The notes below the pieces were generated by a model, which made no database searches, was not told the DNA's origin, and was given only the letters and a program-made list of their open reading frames with translations. A stretch of 64,000 nt of DNA from Bog-756 sp050014755 (lineage in GTDB: Bacteria; Actinomycetota; Acidimicrobiia; Acidimicrobiales; RAAP-2): the NCBI GenBank assembly GCA_050014755.1, contig JBEKCS010000013.1:1-64000 (forward strand), written 5' to 3'. Numbering within the stretch: position 1 is the first letter of the stretch; each line of letters opens with the position of its first letter. The translations under genes were made by a program, and so were the position numbers. Below are positions 39,532-47,228 of the stretch, one piece after another.

Positions 39532-40398
39532 GTGACCGATGCCACAGGAAGCTCGACGGGAGTCGCCGGGTACACCGCCCTGGTGACCGGCGGAGGTAGC
39601 GGCATCGGCCTCGGCGCCGCCACCCGCCTGGTTCGCGACGGGGCCCATGTGACCATCTGCGGGCGCACCGAGGAGAAGCTGGTGAAGGCGGTGTCCGAGC
39701 TCGAGGCGGTGGCGGCCGGGGCTGGCGGCGGCGTGTCGGCGGGAACGGCCCGGTACGTGGTGGCCGACGTGACCGTGGAGGACCAGATCGCCGCGGCGGT
39801 GAGCGAGGCGGCTTCGCCCCGGGGCCACCTCGATGTCCTGTTCGCCAATGCCGGCGGGTCGTTCCACATGGGCCCGATCACCGATGCCGATCTTGACGGG
39901 GTCCGGGCGACGGTCGACCTCAACCTGATCGGGACGTTCCTCTGCATCAAGCACGGTGCCCCCGTGATGGCGGCCGGCGTGGGCGAGGGCGTCGACGGCG
40001 GGGAGGCGACCGGCGGATCGATCATCGGGATGTCCTCGGGAGCGGGCCACTTCCCGCACCGCTACCTGTGGGCCTACGGGGCTTCGAAGGCCGGGATCGA
40101 CATGCTGTGCAAGTGCGCAGCCGAGGAACTGGGCCACACCGGGGTGCGGGTGAACACCGTCCAGCCCGGGATCATCGACGACGAGCTGATGTCGTTCATC
40201 ACCGCCGGTGGCCCGCTCCTCGACGACTACCTGGCCGAGATGCCCATCAGCCGGGTGGGTACCGTCGAGGACGTGGCTGCCGCGGTTCGCTACCTGGCCG
40301 GACCCGAGTCCGAGTGGGTGACCGGCGTGTCGTTGCCTGTCGACGGGGGCCACCACCTCCGACGGGGGCCCGACTACGGGCTGCTCTTCGGCGAGTAG
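39532..40398 (+). CDS. Short-chain dehydrogenase/reductase (SDR)
   Basis: 288 aa. Rossmann motif 'ALVTGGGSGIGLGAATRLV', 'ICGRTEEKL' (Arg suggests NADP preference), 'VLFANAGGSFHM', catalytic Ser in 'SIIGMSSGAGHF' and 'YGASKAGIDML' (Tyr-x3-Lys), then 'VNTVQPGIIDDELMSF' and 'VTGVSLPVDGGHHLRR'. It oxidises or reduces an alcohol or ketone substrate. GTG start with GGGGGAA upstream. Divergent from the acyl-CoA synthetase with a 192-nt gap that may be a shared promoter region. Confidence 0.9.
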   Translation: MTDATGSSTGVAGYTALVTGGGSGIGLGAATRLVRDGAHVTICGRTEEKLVKAVSELEAVAAGAGGGVSAGTARYVVADVTVEDQIAAAVSEAASPRGHLDVLFANAGGSFHMGPITDADLDGVRATVDLNLIGTFLCIKHGAPVMAAGVGEGVDGGEATGGSIIGMSSGAGHFPHRYLWAYGASKAGIDMLCKCAAEELGHTGVRVNTVQPGIIDDELMSFITAGGPLLDDYLAEMPISRVGTVEDVAAAVRYLAGPESEWVTGVSLPVDGGHHLRRGPDYGLLFGE

Positions 40399-40618
40399 AC
40401 CGGGGTCGGGGTCGAACGCAGGGTCGTCGTTCGGGACGTGCCGCCGGCCGCCGGGTCGACGGTCACGGCCGCCAGAATCGGCCCTCTACCAGCACTTCCC
40501 GTCCGATCGCCCCCTGGCCGGGGAGGGTTTCCAGGCGCCGTCCGTGCACGGGGTCGACTACCGACCCGCCCGGAGTGGGCGGTAGCGTGACGGCGATGAC
40601 TGTCCGTGCCAACCGCTG

Positions 40619-42649
40619 ATGACCGGCATGGGAGGTCCTCCCGGACCGGGCGACGCATCGATCCTGGCGGAGTTCCATCACGCACTGGCGGTCCAGGGTG
40701 CCCTGGTCATGGCCCTCGTGGCCGTCCTGTTCGTAGGGTGGAACCAGCTGCGGGCGATGCAGTACCGCAGGGCGGTCGCCCGGGGCGAGCCGTTCGGGGC
40801 ACCTGCGCCCCCCGTCGCGCCGGAACCGGCGGCCAGGAGATTCCTGCGGATCTCGTTCGGCCTGTTCTGGCTCTTCGACGGCTTGTTGCAGCTCCAGTCG
40901 GGTATGCCTCTCGGCTTGTCCACCGGGGTGATCCAGCCTTCGGCGGCCGGTTCGCCGGGGTGGGTGCAGCACCTGGTCAACTCCGGGTTGACCGTGTGGA
41001 CGGACCACCCGGCTGCGGCTGCGGCCTCCACCGTGTGGATCCAGGTGGGCATCGGGGTCCTTCTCCTGGTGGCACCGCGTGTGGCGTGGAGCCGGGGCGC
41101 CGGCCTGGTGAGCATCGGATGGGGCCTCATCGTCTGGTCCTTCGGCAACGCGTTCGGGGGGATCTTCGCCCCGGGCGTCACGTTCCTGTTCGGCGCACCG
41201 GGGGCGATCGTGTTCTACATCGCAGCCGGCGGACTGGTGGCGCTGCCCGACACGGCGTGGAACGGCAAGCGGCTCGGCCGGGTCATCCTCGGATCGGTGG
41301 GGGCGCTCCTGGTGGGCTTCGCCGTGCTCCAGGCGTGGCCGGGCCGGGGGTTCTGGCAGGGTTCGGTCGACGGACGGCCCGGCACCCTCGTCGCCATGGT
41401 CAACCAGATGGCGCAGACCTCGCAGCCCCGGTTCCTGTCGTCGCTGGTGTCCGGGTTCGGCTCCTTCGACCGGTCCCACGGCTGGGGCGTCAACCTGTTC
41501 ACGGTGATCGCCATGGCGGCCGTGGGGTGCGTCCTCCTGGCGTTCTCCGGCTCGGGCCGGCGGGTGCTCCACCCGACCATGGTGGTGCTGGTCGTATTGT
41601 GCGTGGCCGACTGGGTGCTCATCGAGGATTTCGGATTCTGGGGCGGCGTCGGGACCGATCCGAACTCGATGCTTCCCTTTCTGGCCGTGGCCGTCGGGGG
41701 CTATCTGGCGGTCACCCGGCCGTCACCGGCGGTCGAGGTCCGCTCCGGTGACCTCGCTGCGGGTAGCGAGGGTCGGGGTGCACCCGGGGTGCCACCGGAG
41801 CCCGTCGCCCCGACGGGCCGGGTGCCGTCCGACGTCACCGCGGGGGCCGAGCCCGTGCCGGTCGGGGTGGCGGCCGCCGCCGGAGCCGAGGTCGGGGCGG
41901 ACGTGTCGGAGGATGTGGGCGATGTGGGCTGGGCCGTACGGAAGGGGACACCTCCTCCGGACAAACGGTCGTGGTGGGAGGGGATCGACACCCGCATCGC
42001 TGCCCGGGTGGCGGCCACCGTCGGCGCGATCGGGATCCTGCTGGTCGGGGTCGCCCCCTTGGCCGTTGCCGCCACCGACAGGACGGCCGATCCGCAGATC
42101 GCCGAGGCGACCGACGGTGCCCCGGTCGTGACGGTCGGTCCGGCTCCCCCCTTCGACCTGGTGGACCAGACGGGTGCCCCGGTGTCGCTCGGCGATCTGC
42201 GGGGGTACACCGTGGTCCTCACCTTCCTCGACCCGGTGTGCACGACCGACTGTCCGATCATCGCCCAGGAGCTGCGGGTCACCAATACGCTGCTCGGTGG
42301 GGCCGCCGCCAAGGTCCGATTCGTGGCGGTCGTGGCCAATCCGATCTACCGCTCGGTGGCCAACGTGGAAGCCTTCGACCGCCAGGAGGGACTGGACTCC
42401 CAGGCCAACTGGCTCTTCCTGACCGGATCGAGGTCCGAACTGGAGTCGGTCTGGAACGCCTACGGCGTCACGGTGGAGTCGGCCCCGGCCGGCGGCATGG
42501 TGGCCCACGAAGACGTCGTCTACATCATCGACTCCCACGGATCGATCCGGAGCATCCTCGATGCCGACCCGGGACCGGGCGACGCCACATCGCAGTCGTC
42601 CTTCAGCGGCCTGGTGGCCACCCAGGTCACCCGGGTCCTACACCCATGA
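40619..42649 (+). CDS. Polytopic membrane protein fused to a Sco1/SenC copper-chaperone domain
   Basis: 676 aa. Residues ~20-365 hold about nine hydrophobic helices of a family I do not recognise ('FWLFDGLLQLQSGMPLGLST'). A Pro/Ala/Val-rich linker leads to another helix (~460-485) and then a thioredoxin-fold Sco domain (~500-676): 'PFDLVDQTGAPVSLGDLRGY', 'FLDPVCTTDCP' with Cys541 and Cys545 (C-x3-C) and copper-ligand His630 in 'MVAHEDVVYIID'. Sco proteins load the CuA site of cytochrome oxidase; coxB with an intact CuA site lies 4 kb downstream. The fusion is unusual. A seven-codon open frame (40596-40619) overlaps its start. Confidence 0.8.
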   Translation: MTGMGGPPGPGDASILAEFHHALAVQGALVMALVAVLFVGWNQLRAMQYRRAVARGEPFGAPAPPVAPEPAARRFLRISFGLFWLFDGLLQLQSGMPLGLSTGVIQPSAAGSPGWVQHLVNSGLTVWTDHPAAAAASTVWIQVGIGVLLLVAPRVAWSRGAGLVSIGWGLIVWSFGNAFGGIFAPGVTFLFGAPGAIVFYIAAGGLVALPDTAWNGKRLGRVILGSVGALLVGFAVLQAWPGRGFWQGSVDGRPGTLVAMVNQMAQTSQPRFLSSLVSGFGSFDRSHGWGVNLFTVIAMAAVGCVLLAFSGSGRRVLHPTMVVLVVLCVADWVLIEDFGFWGGVGTDPNSMLPFLAVAVGGYLAVTRPSPAVEVRSGDLAAGSEGRGAPGVPPEPVAPTGRVPSDVTAGAEPVPVGVAAAAGAEVGADVSEDVGDVGWAVRKGTPPPDKRSWWEGIDTRIAARVAATVGAIGILLVGVAPLAVAATDRTADPQIAEATDGAPVVTVGPAPPFDLVDQTGAPVSLGDLRGYTVVLTFLDPVCTTDCPIIAQELRVTNTLLGGAAAKVRFVAVVANPIYRSVANVEAFDRQEGLDSQANWLFLTGSRSELESVWNAYGVTVESAPAGGMVAHEDVVYIIDSHGSIRSILDADPGPGDATSQSSFSGLVATQVTRVLHP

Positions 42650-43878
42650 GCCGACGGGTGACGCTGATCGTCGGGGGTGTGGTGGCTGCGGCTGTCGTGG
42701 CCGTGGTGGTGGCCGTCGTCGTCGGGGACGGTGGAGGACCGACGGCAACCTCGGTGGCGCCTGCACCAGGAGACCTGATCGCGTCCACGACCGCACCGGG
42801 ACGCACCGCGGTGGTCCTCGCCATGGGTCACTTCGACGATCCGTCGAACACCTTCTTCGAGCTGTTCGAACGGTCGTCCGCCGGCTCGTCGTGGGGCTTG
42901 GCGACACCTCCGGGAGTGGCCGACAACGGGGGGCTCGTCGTGGCACCCTCCTCGTCCGGGGCACTGACCGCAGGATTCCTCCCGTCGGCCGACCTCACCT
43001 TCTCGGTGGTGGCCCAGAGTGGCGACGGGGGAGCCAGCTGGCTGCCCGGCGACATCCCCGGCACCATCGCCCCCCAACCCGACGCGCTGGCCACCGGTGC
43101 GGGCGGGCAGGTGGCCGCGGTGCTGTCCCTCCCCTCGCCGTCGGTCATCGCCGCCGGACCGGCGCTCTCGGTGTGGAACAGAGTGGCCACGACGGCACAG
43201 TTGGCGGCATCGGTGACCGGGTGCGGCGTCACCGCGGTGACCGCGGTGGCCATCACCGGTTCCGGGGCTCCGGTGCTGGGCGTCCGCTGCGCCCATTCCG
43301 ACCGGGTCGGTCTCCTGATGCCGGCGACACCTTCACCGGGTGGCCAGGCCTCGCCCCCGACGGCCCCGGCCTCCGGGTGGAGGTCGGTCGGACCGGTCTT
43401 CGACGGTCGGCTCCCGTTGGCCACCACCGTCCTGCGGCTGCAGGCGGCCGGCAGTGGCGTCGTTGCCCTCGCCGAGGGATCGTCCGGCGCGGATGCCGAA
43501 CTGATGGGTGTCTGGGGGAGCTCGGGTGCCGGCGCGGCGACGGACTTCGTCCGATCAGCGCCGTTGTCCGTTCCGACGGGCTGGTCGGTGCGGGCCACCA
43601 GTGTGGGAGGTGGAAGCGGCCAGGGCATGACGGTGCTGCTCGGATCGGACTCGGGGCGGGCCCAACGGGTCGAGTCCGTCGGCGGGCCCGGGCTCCCCTG
43701 GGTACTGCTCGCCACGCCGCCGGACGGGTCCACCGCGGTGGCGGACATCGGTGGCGCGACGTACGCCTTCGTCCCGTCCGGCTCCGACCTGGCCGTCTGG
43801 TCGTCGTCCTCGCAGTCGCCGTCGTGGGTCCGGACCTCCCGGATCACGGTCCCCATCCAGTACGGCTCGTCGGACTGA
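42646..43878 (+). CDS. Membrane-anchored extracytoplasmic protein, possibly beta-propeller
   Basis: 410 aa; ATG overlaps the stop of the Sco fusion gene (ATGA). An N-terminal helix ('VTLIVGGVVAAAVVAVVVAV') anchors a Gly/Ser/Ala-rich exported domain rich in short beta-strand patterns such as 'FSVVAQSGDGGASWLPGDIP' (a sialidase Asp-box-like S-x-D-G-G-x-x-W) and 'APASGWRSVGPVFDG'. No family is certain. Coupling to the Sco protein and position before ctaG suggest a role in oxidase assembly or copper handling; this is inference. Confidence 0.65.
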   Translation: MSRRVTLIVGGVVAAAVVAVVVAVVVGDGGGPTATSVAPAPGDLIASTTAPGRTAVVLAMGHFDDPSNTFFELFERSSAGSSWGLATPPGVADNGGLVVAPSSSGALTAGFLPSADLTFSVVAQSGDGGASWLPGDIPGTIAPQPDALATGAGGQVAAVLSLPSPSVIAAGPALSVWNRVATTAQLAASVTGCGVTAVTAVAITGSGAPVLGVRCAHSDRVGLLMPATPSPGGQASPPTAPASGWRSVGPVFDGRLPLATTVLRLQAAGSGVVALAEGSSGADAELMGVWGSSGAGAATDFVRSAPLSVPTGWSVRATSVGGGSGQGMTVLLGSDSGRAQRVESVGGPGLPWVLLATPPDGSTAVADIGGATYAFVPSGSDLAVWSSSSQSPSWVRTSRITVPIQYGSSD

Positions 43879-43933
43879 GCCGACCACCTGCTACCGGGTC
43901 GGTAGCATCGGACCGTACGGAAGGATGGACCAG

Positions 43934-44791
43934 ATGGTTCTCCCCCAGTTCTGGCAGGTCTCCCCACTGGCGGTGTTCGCCGTGGTGGTGGGGATCACCC
44001 ACGAGGTCGGCAGGCGACGCCTGGCCCGTCGCCAGACCGAAGCCCATCGTCGGGCACGTTGGCGGCGCTCGCTCGCGTTCTACGCCGGACTGGTCGTCCT
44101 CGCCCTGGTGGCCTCAGGCCCGCTCGAGCGGTGGGCCATGTCCTGGTTGAGCGTGCACATGGTGACCCACGTGCTCGAGATGTTCTACCTACCGCCTCTC
44201 CTGATCCTCGGGGCCCCGTGGGTACCGATGCTGTTCGCCCTCCCCGTCGAGCGCCGGCGCCGGTGGCTGCGTGCCTACCACCTGTCGAAGGCCGGCAGGC
44301 TGCTGCGGGGACCGGTGGCGCTGCTGACCAACCCGGTGACGGCGATCGTCCTGTTCAACGGCACCATGGTCCTCTGGCACATCCCGGCCGTGTTCGACTG
44401 GGGCTCGTGGCACGACTGGGCCATGAACTGGCTGATGGGACCGATGTTCGTGGCCACCGGCTACCTGTTCTGGCGGGTCATCCTGCCGTCGCACCCCGGC
44501 CCGCCGAGGGGCTCGACCAAGGTCCAGGTAGCTGCCGTGGTGATCACCGCCTTCGAGATGCTGGTGCTGGCCATGGCGCTGGCGGTCTTCACCCAGACCC
44601 CCTGGTACTCGATGAACGTCGCCATGGAAGGGCCGATCGCCGCGCTGCGGGACCAGCGTTGGGCGGCAGGGATCCTGTGGGTGTGCGGCGACTTCTGGGC
44701 CATCCCGTCCCTCGTCCTCATCGCCTACCGGGTCTACGGCGCCGACGGGGGTGTGTCGGCCTCGTTCGAGCGTGCCCTGGGGAGGGTCTGA
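43934..44791 (+). CDS. ctaG: Cytochrome c oxidase assembly factor CtaG/Caa3-type
   Basis: 285 aa. ATG 43934 is chosen over 43925 because GGAAGG ends nine bases before it. About seven membrane helices with family residues: 'SVHMVTHVLEMFYLPPLLIL' (conserved His pair), 'NGTMVLWHIPAVFDW' and 'WGSWHDWAMNWLMGPMFVAT'. This PF09678-type CtaG aids copper insertion into aa3/caa3 oxidases. It lies between the Sco fusion genes and the cox structural genes. Confidence 0.88.
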   Translation: MVLPQFWQVSPLAVFAVVVGITHEVGRRRLARRQTEAHRRARWRRSLAFYAGLVVLALVASGPLERWAMSWLSVHMVTHVLEMFYLPPLLILGAPWVPMLFALPVERRRRWLRAYHLSKAGRLLRGPVALLTNPVTAIVLFNGTMVLWHIPAVFDWGSWHDWAMNWLMGPMFVATGYLFWRVILPSHPGPPRGSTKVQVAAVVITAFEMLVLAMALAVFTQTPWYSMNVAMEGPIAALRDQRWAAGILWVCGDFWAIPSLVLIAYRVYGADGGVSASFERALGRV

Positions 44792-44802
44792 GCGGCCGGT
44801 GG

Positions 44803-45270
44803 TCAGTCGGACCCGGGGGAGTCGGGACCGGCGGTGCGGGCCTCGTCGGCCTCCATCTTCCGCAGGTACTCGCGCCAGGCGAGGAGGTCGGGGTCGACCG
44901 GGTCGTCACCGGCCCTGGGCGCTCCGGGCCCGGCTCGGCCGGGACCGACCCCGTCAGTCCGGACGTCGACGTCCGGGCGTGGTCGCTTCCGCCGGACGCC
45001 GTCCTGTCCGTGGAGGAGGTTCCACCACATGTAGATGGCGAACGCGGCGAAGATCGGCCATTCGAAGACGTATGCCCAGCTCAGCGTGTTCCCTTCCAGC
45101 GCCCGGATGACCTCGATGATGAAGGCGCCGATGCAGATCGCCAGTCCGACCGCGAGCGTGAGATGGAGCCGGAGTGCGTCAGCTCCCCTCAGGCGCCCGG
45201 GCGGGGTCCCGGAATCACCCTTCCCCGGGGATGCCCCAGAAGAGTGGTCGTCGGGTCGGCGGGATGCCAC
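44803..45270 (-). CDS. Hypothetical two-helix membrane protein
   Basis: 155 aa with GTG start. Two hydrophobic segments ('LTLAVGLAICIGAFIIEVI' and 'WAYVFEWPIFAAFAIYMWW') flanked by hydrophilic ends. The second segment 'FEWPIFAAFAIYMWWNLLH' is a pattern I recall in conserved actinobacterial proteins of unknown function. It is antisense-oriented inside the cox region, convergent with ctaG and divergent from the cupredoxin-like gene; a role in respiration is only suggested by position. Confidence 0.65.
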   Translation of the reverse strand: MASRRPDDHSSGASPGKGDSGTPPGRLRGADALRLHLTLAVGLAICIGAFIIEVIRALEGNTLSWAYVFEWPIFAAFAIYMWWNLLHGQDGVRRKRPRPDVDVRTDGVGPGRAGPGAPRAGDDPVDPDLLAWREYLRKMEADEARTAGPDSPGSD

Positions 45271-45517
45271 CTGGCCACCCTACCGACCGGTCGCTGCGGC
45301 AAGGGATCCGGTCCATCCGCCGACCACGGTCGACGCCGGTGCCGGCACCGGTGGAGCGGTCGGTCATTTCCCTCCCGAAGTTTGCTATGAATAGTTGTGC
45401 AGTCGGCCACTGGGCAATTGTCCGGAGGGCCGCTAGGGTGCGGTACAGCGGGATGGGTCACATCAGTGGTGGGTGCTCTGGCCCCATCGTGACACCAGCC
45501 CATGGAGAGGGAGGGCC

Positions 45518-46297
45518 GTGTCTCAGAACGAACCATTGGCGGACCGGCCGGATGACCAGTCGGCGGATGCGGGATCGGCCAAGGTCAGGCCTCTCGGCTT
45601 GATCGCCACCTTCGTGGTGGCGCTGGTCGCTCTCGGTGGGGTCGCCGCCTTCTTCATGTCGCAGGCCTACACGTCACCCAACTCGCCGAACGGTGTCGAG
45701 GTGGCCAAGTCGCTCGGCACCCAGGTGGTCGACGGACAGACCCTCCAGCACGTGGCGCTCTCCTTCCAGACCTACCCCGACTCGACGGGGGTGGTCGGCG
45801 GGAAGCCGGTACACCCGTCCGGCAATCCGAGTTGGCCGGCCTACGGGATGACCAACCAGTTCCAGGTGCCGGCCCACGCGCTGGTCACCGTGACCGTGCG
45901 CCAGTACGACTCGGGTGGGTCGCTCAACAACCCGTGGTTCGCCAAGGTGGCCGGGACGGTCGGCGGCACTGCCACGGTCACCTCTCCCGACGGCAAGACG
46001 CAGACGGTCACCCAGTGGGATCCCACCAACATCGGGCACACCTTCACCATGCGGGGCGCACCCGGCGTCGACCCGAACTTCTTCGTCAACGTCCCCCTGC
46101 CAACGAACGCCAACCTGCCGGAGGGTTCGTCCAACGATGACGGTGGCCAGTCCTACAAGGTGGTGTTCAGTTTCATCTCGGGCAGCAAGGGAACCTACGC
46201 CTGGAACTGCGAGTTCCCCTGCGGTTCGATGGTCGCCAGCTTCGGAGGGGTAATGGGTGCCTACGGGTTCATGTCGGGGTTCGTACATGTCGTTTGA
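45518..46297 (+). CDS. Membrane-anchored cupredoxin-like protein of the cox operon
   Basis: 259 aa from GTG 45518 with GGGAGGG upstream. After one N-terminal helix ('GLIATFVVALVALGGVAAFF') the exported domain has cupredoxin features: 'YGMTNQFQVPAHALVTVTVR' (possible His ligand), 'NIGHTFTM' (His) and a C-terminal 'YAWNCEFPCGSMVASFGG' followed by 'MGAYGFMSG', a Cys/Met-rich copper-like loop. It is not a true CuA site (no C-x3-C-x3-H-x2-M). It overlaps coxB by 11 nt, so it is tightly tied to oxidase production; an electron carrier or copper donor role is possible. Confidence 0.7.
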   Translation: MSQNEPLADRPDDQSADAGSAKVRPLGLIATFVVALVALGGVAAFFMSQAYTSPNSPNGVEVAKSLGTQVVDGQTLQHVALSFQTYPDSTGVVGGKPVHPSGNPSWPAYGMTNQFQVPAHALVTVTVRQYDSGGSLNNPWFAKVAGTVGGTATVTSPDGKTQTVTQWDPTNIGHTFTMRGAPGVDPNFFVNVPLPTNANLPEGSSNDDGGQSYKVVFSFISGSKGTYAWNCEFPCGSMVASFGGVMGAYGFMSGFVHVV

Positions 46298-47156
46298 GGA
46301 AGAGGTAGACGAACTCGAGGCGAACACGTTCCTCGCCGGCGAGCCGTTCTTCTCGAGGGCCGGAGGGAAGATCTTCCTGATCTGGGTGGTGTTCACCACC
46401 GTCGGGGTACTGCTCGGGGTGTTCGCCCCCCACCACCTGCTGCCCGACCTGCTCTCGCCTTCGGGCCGCGACGTGTGGTCGACGATCGTGTTCTTCACCG
46501 TGCTGGCCGCTCCGGTAGCGGCATTCGTGTACGCGGTGGCCTTCTACAGCCTCGTCGCCTGGCGCTACAAGGGCGACCAGGACGAGCCCCCGCCGGACGG
46601 CGCCCCCCAGCGCGGCAACGGACCGGTGACGATCCTGTGGCTCAGCGTCTCCTCGTTCCTGGTGGTCGTCCTGCTGGCCTGGGGGATCACGGTGTGGAGC
46701 TCACAGCAGGTCACCCACCCGAACACGCTCCAGGTCGATGTCACCGGGCAGCAGTGGCTGTGGACCTACAGCTACCCGGGCACCGGCGTCGAGACCCGGA
46801 CGCTCGAGCTGCCGGTGAATCGCCCGGTCGAATTCAATGTGACCTCGGAGGACGTGACCCACGGGTTCTGGCCGGTGGCCCTCGGGATCCAGGTCGACGC
46901 CAACCCCAACGAAGTCACCGTCATCCGGACGACACCGAACAGGCTCGGCACGTTCACGGTGCGGTGCAGCCAGCTCTGCGGCCTGTACCACGCGTTCATG
47001 TACAACAACGCCGCCGTCGTCACCCCGCAGCATTTCGCCCAGTGGCTCCAGAGCCGGGGAGCGTCGACCACCGTCGCCGACCAGGTGGCGGAGGCCACGC
47101 CGCCCTCCGCCACCACGACGGCGGCGGGCACGCCGACATCCGCGGTGTCGTCGTGA
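46287..47156 (+). CDS. coxB: Cytochrome c oxidase subunit II
   Basis: 289 aa. Two membrane helices ('IFLIWVVFTTVGVLLGVF' and 'TIVFFTVLAAPVAAFVYAVA'; a third region near 115-135) precede the cupredoxin domain with 'VTGQQWLWTYSYPGTGVETR', 'DVTHGFWPVALGIQVDANP' and the complete CuA site 'CSQLCGLYHAFMYN' (C-x3-C-x3-H-x2-M). It accepts electrons from cytochrome c. ATG 46287 overlaps the preceding cupredoxin gene. The C-terminal tail is Thr/Ala-rich. Confidence 0.93.
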   Translation: MSFEEEVDELEANTFLAGEPFFSRAGGKIFLIWVVFTTVGVLLGVFAPHHLLPDLLSPSGRDVWSTIVFFTVLAAPVAAFVYAVAFYSLVAWRYKGDQDEPPPDGAPQRGNGPVTILWLSVSSFLVVVLLAWGITVWSSQQVTHPNTLQVDVTGQQWLWTYSYPGTGVETRTLELPVNRPVEFNVTSEDVTHGFWPVALGIQVDANPNEVTVIRTTPNRLGTFTVRCSQLCGLYHAFMYNNAAVVTPQHFAQWLQSRGASTTVADQVAEATPPSATTTAAGTPTSAVSS

Positions 47157-47228
47157 GGGCCCGTCGGGTGATCGGGATATGAACTCGGACAGCAATTCGA
47201 TGGCGCGCAGCACCGAAAGGGTACGAAC

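Noticed and set aside
45518..46297. Second coxB (CuA protein)
   Set aside because: The C-x3-C pair is not followed by H-x2-M, so it lacks a CuA site.
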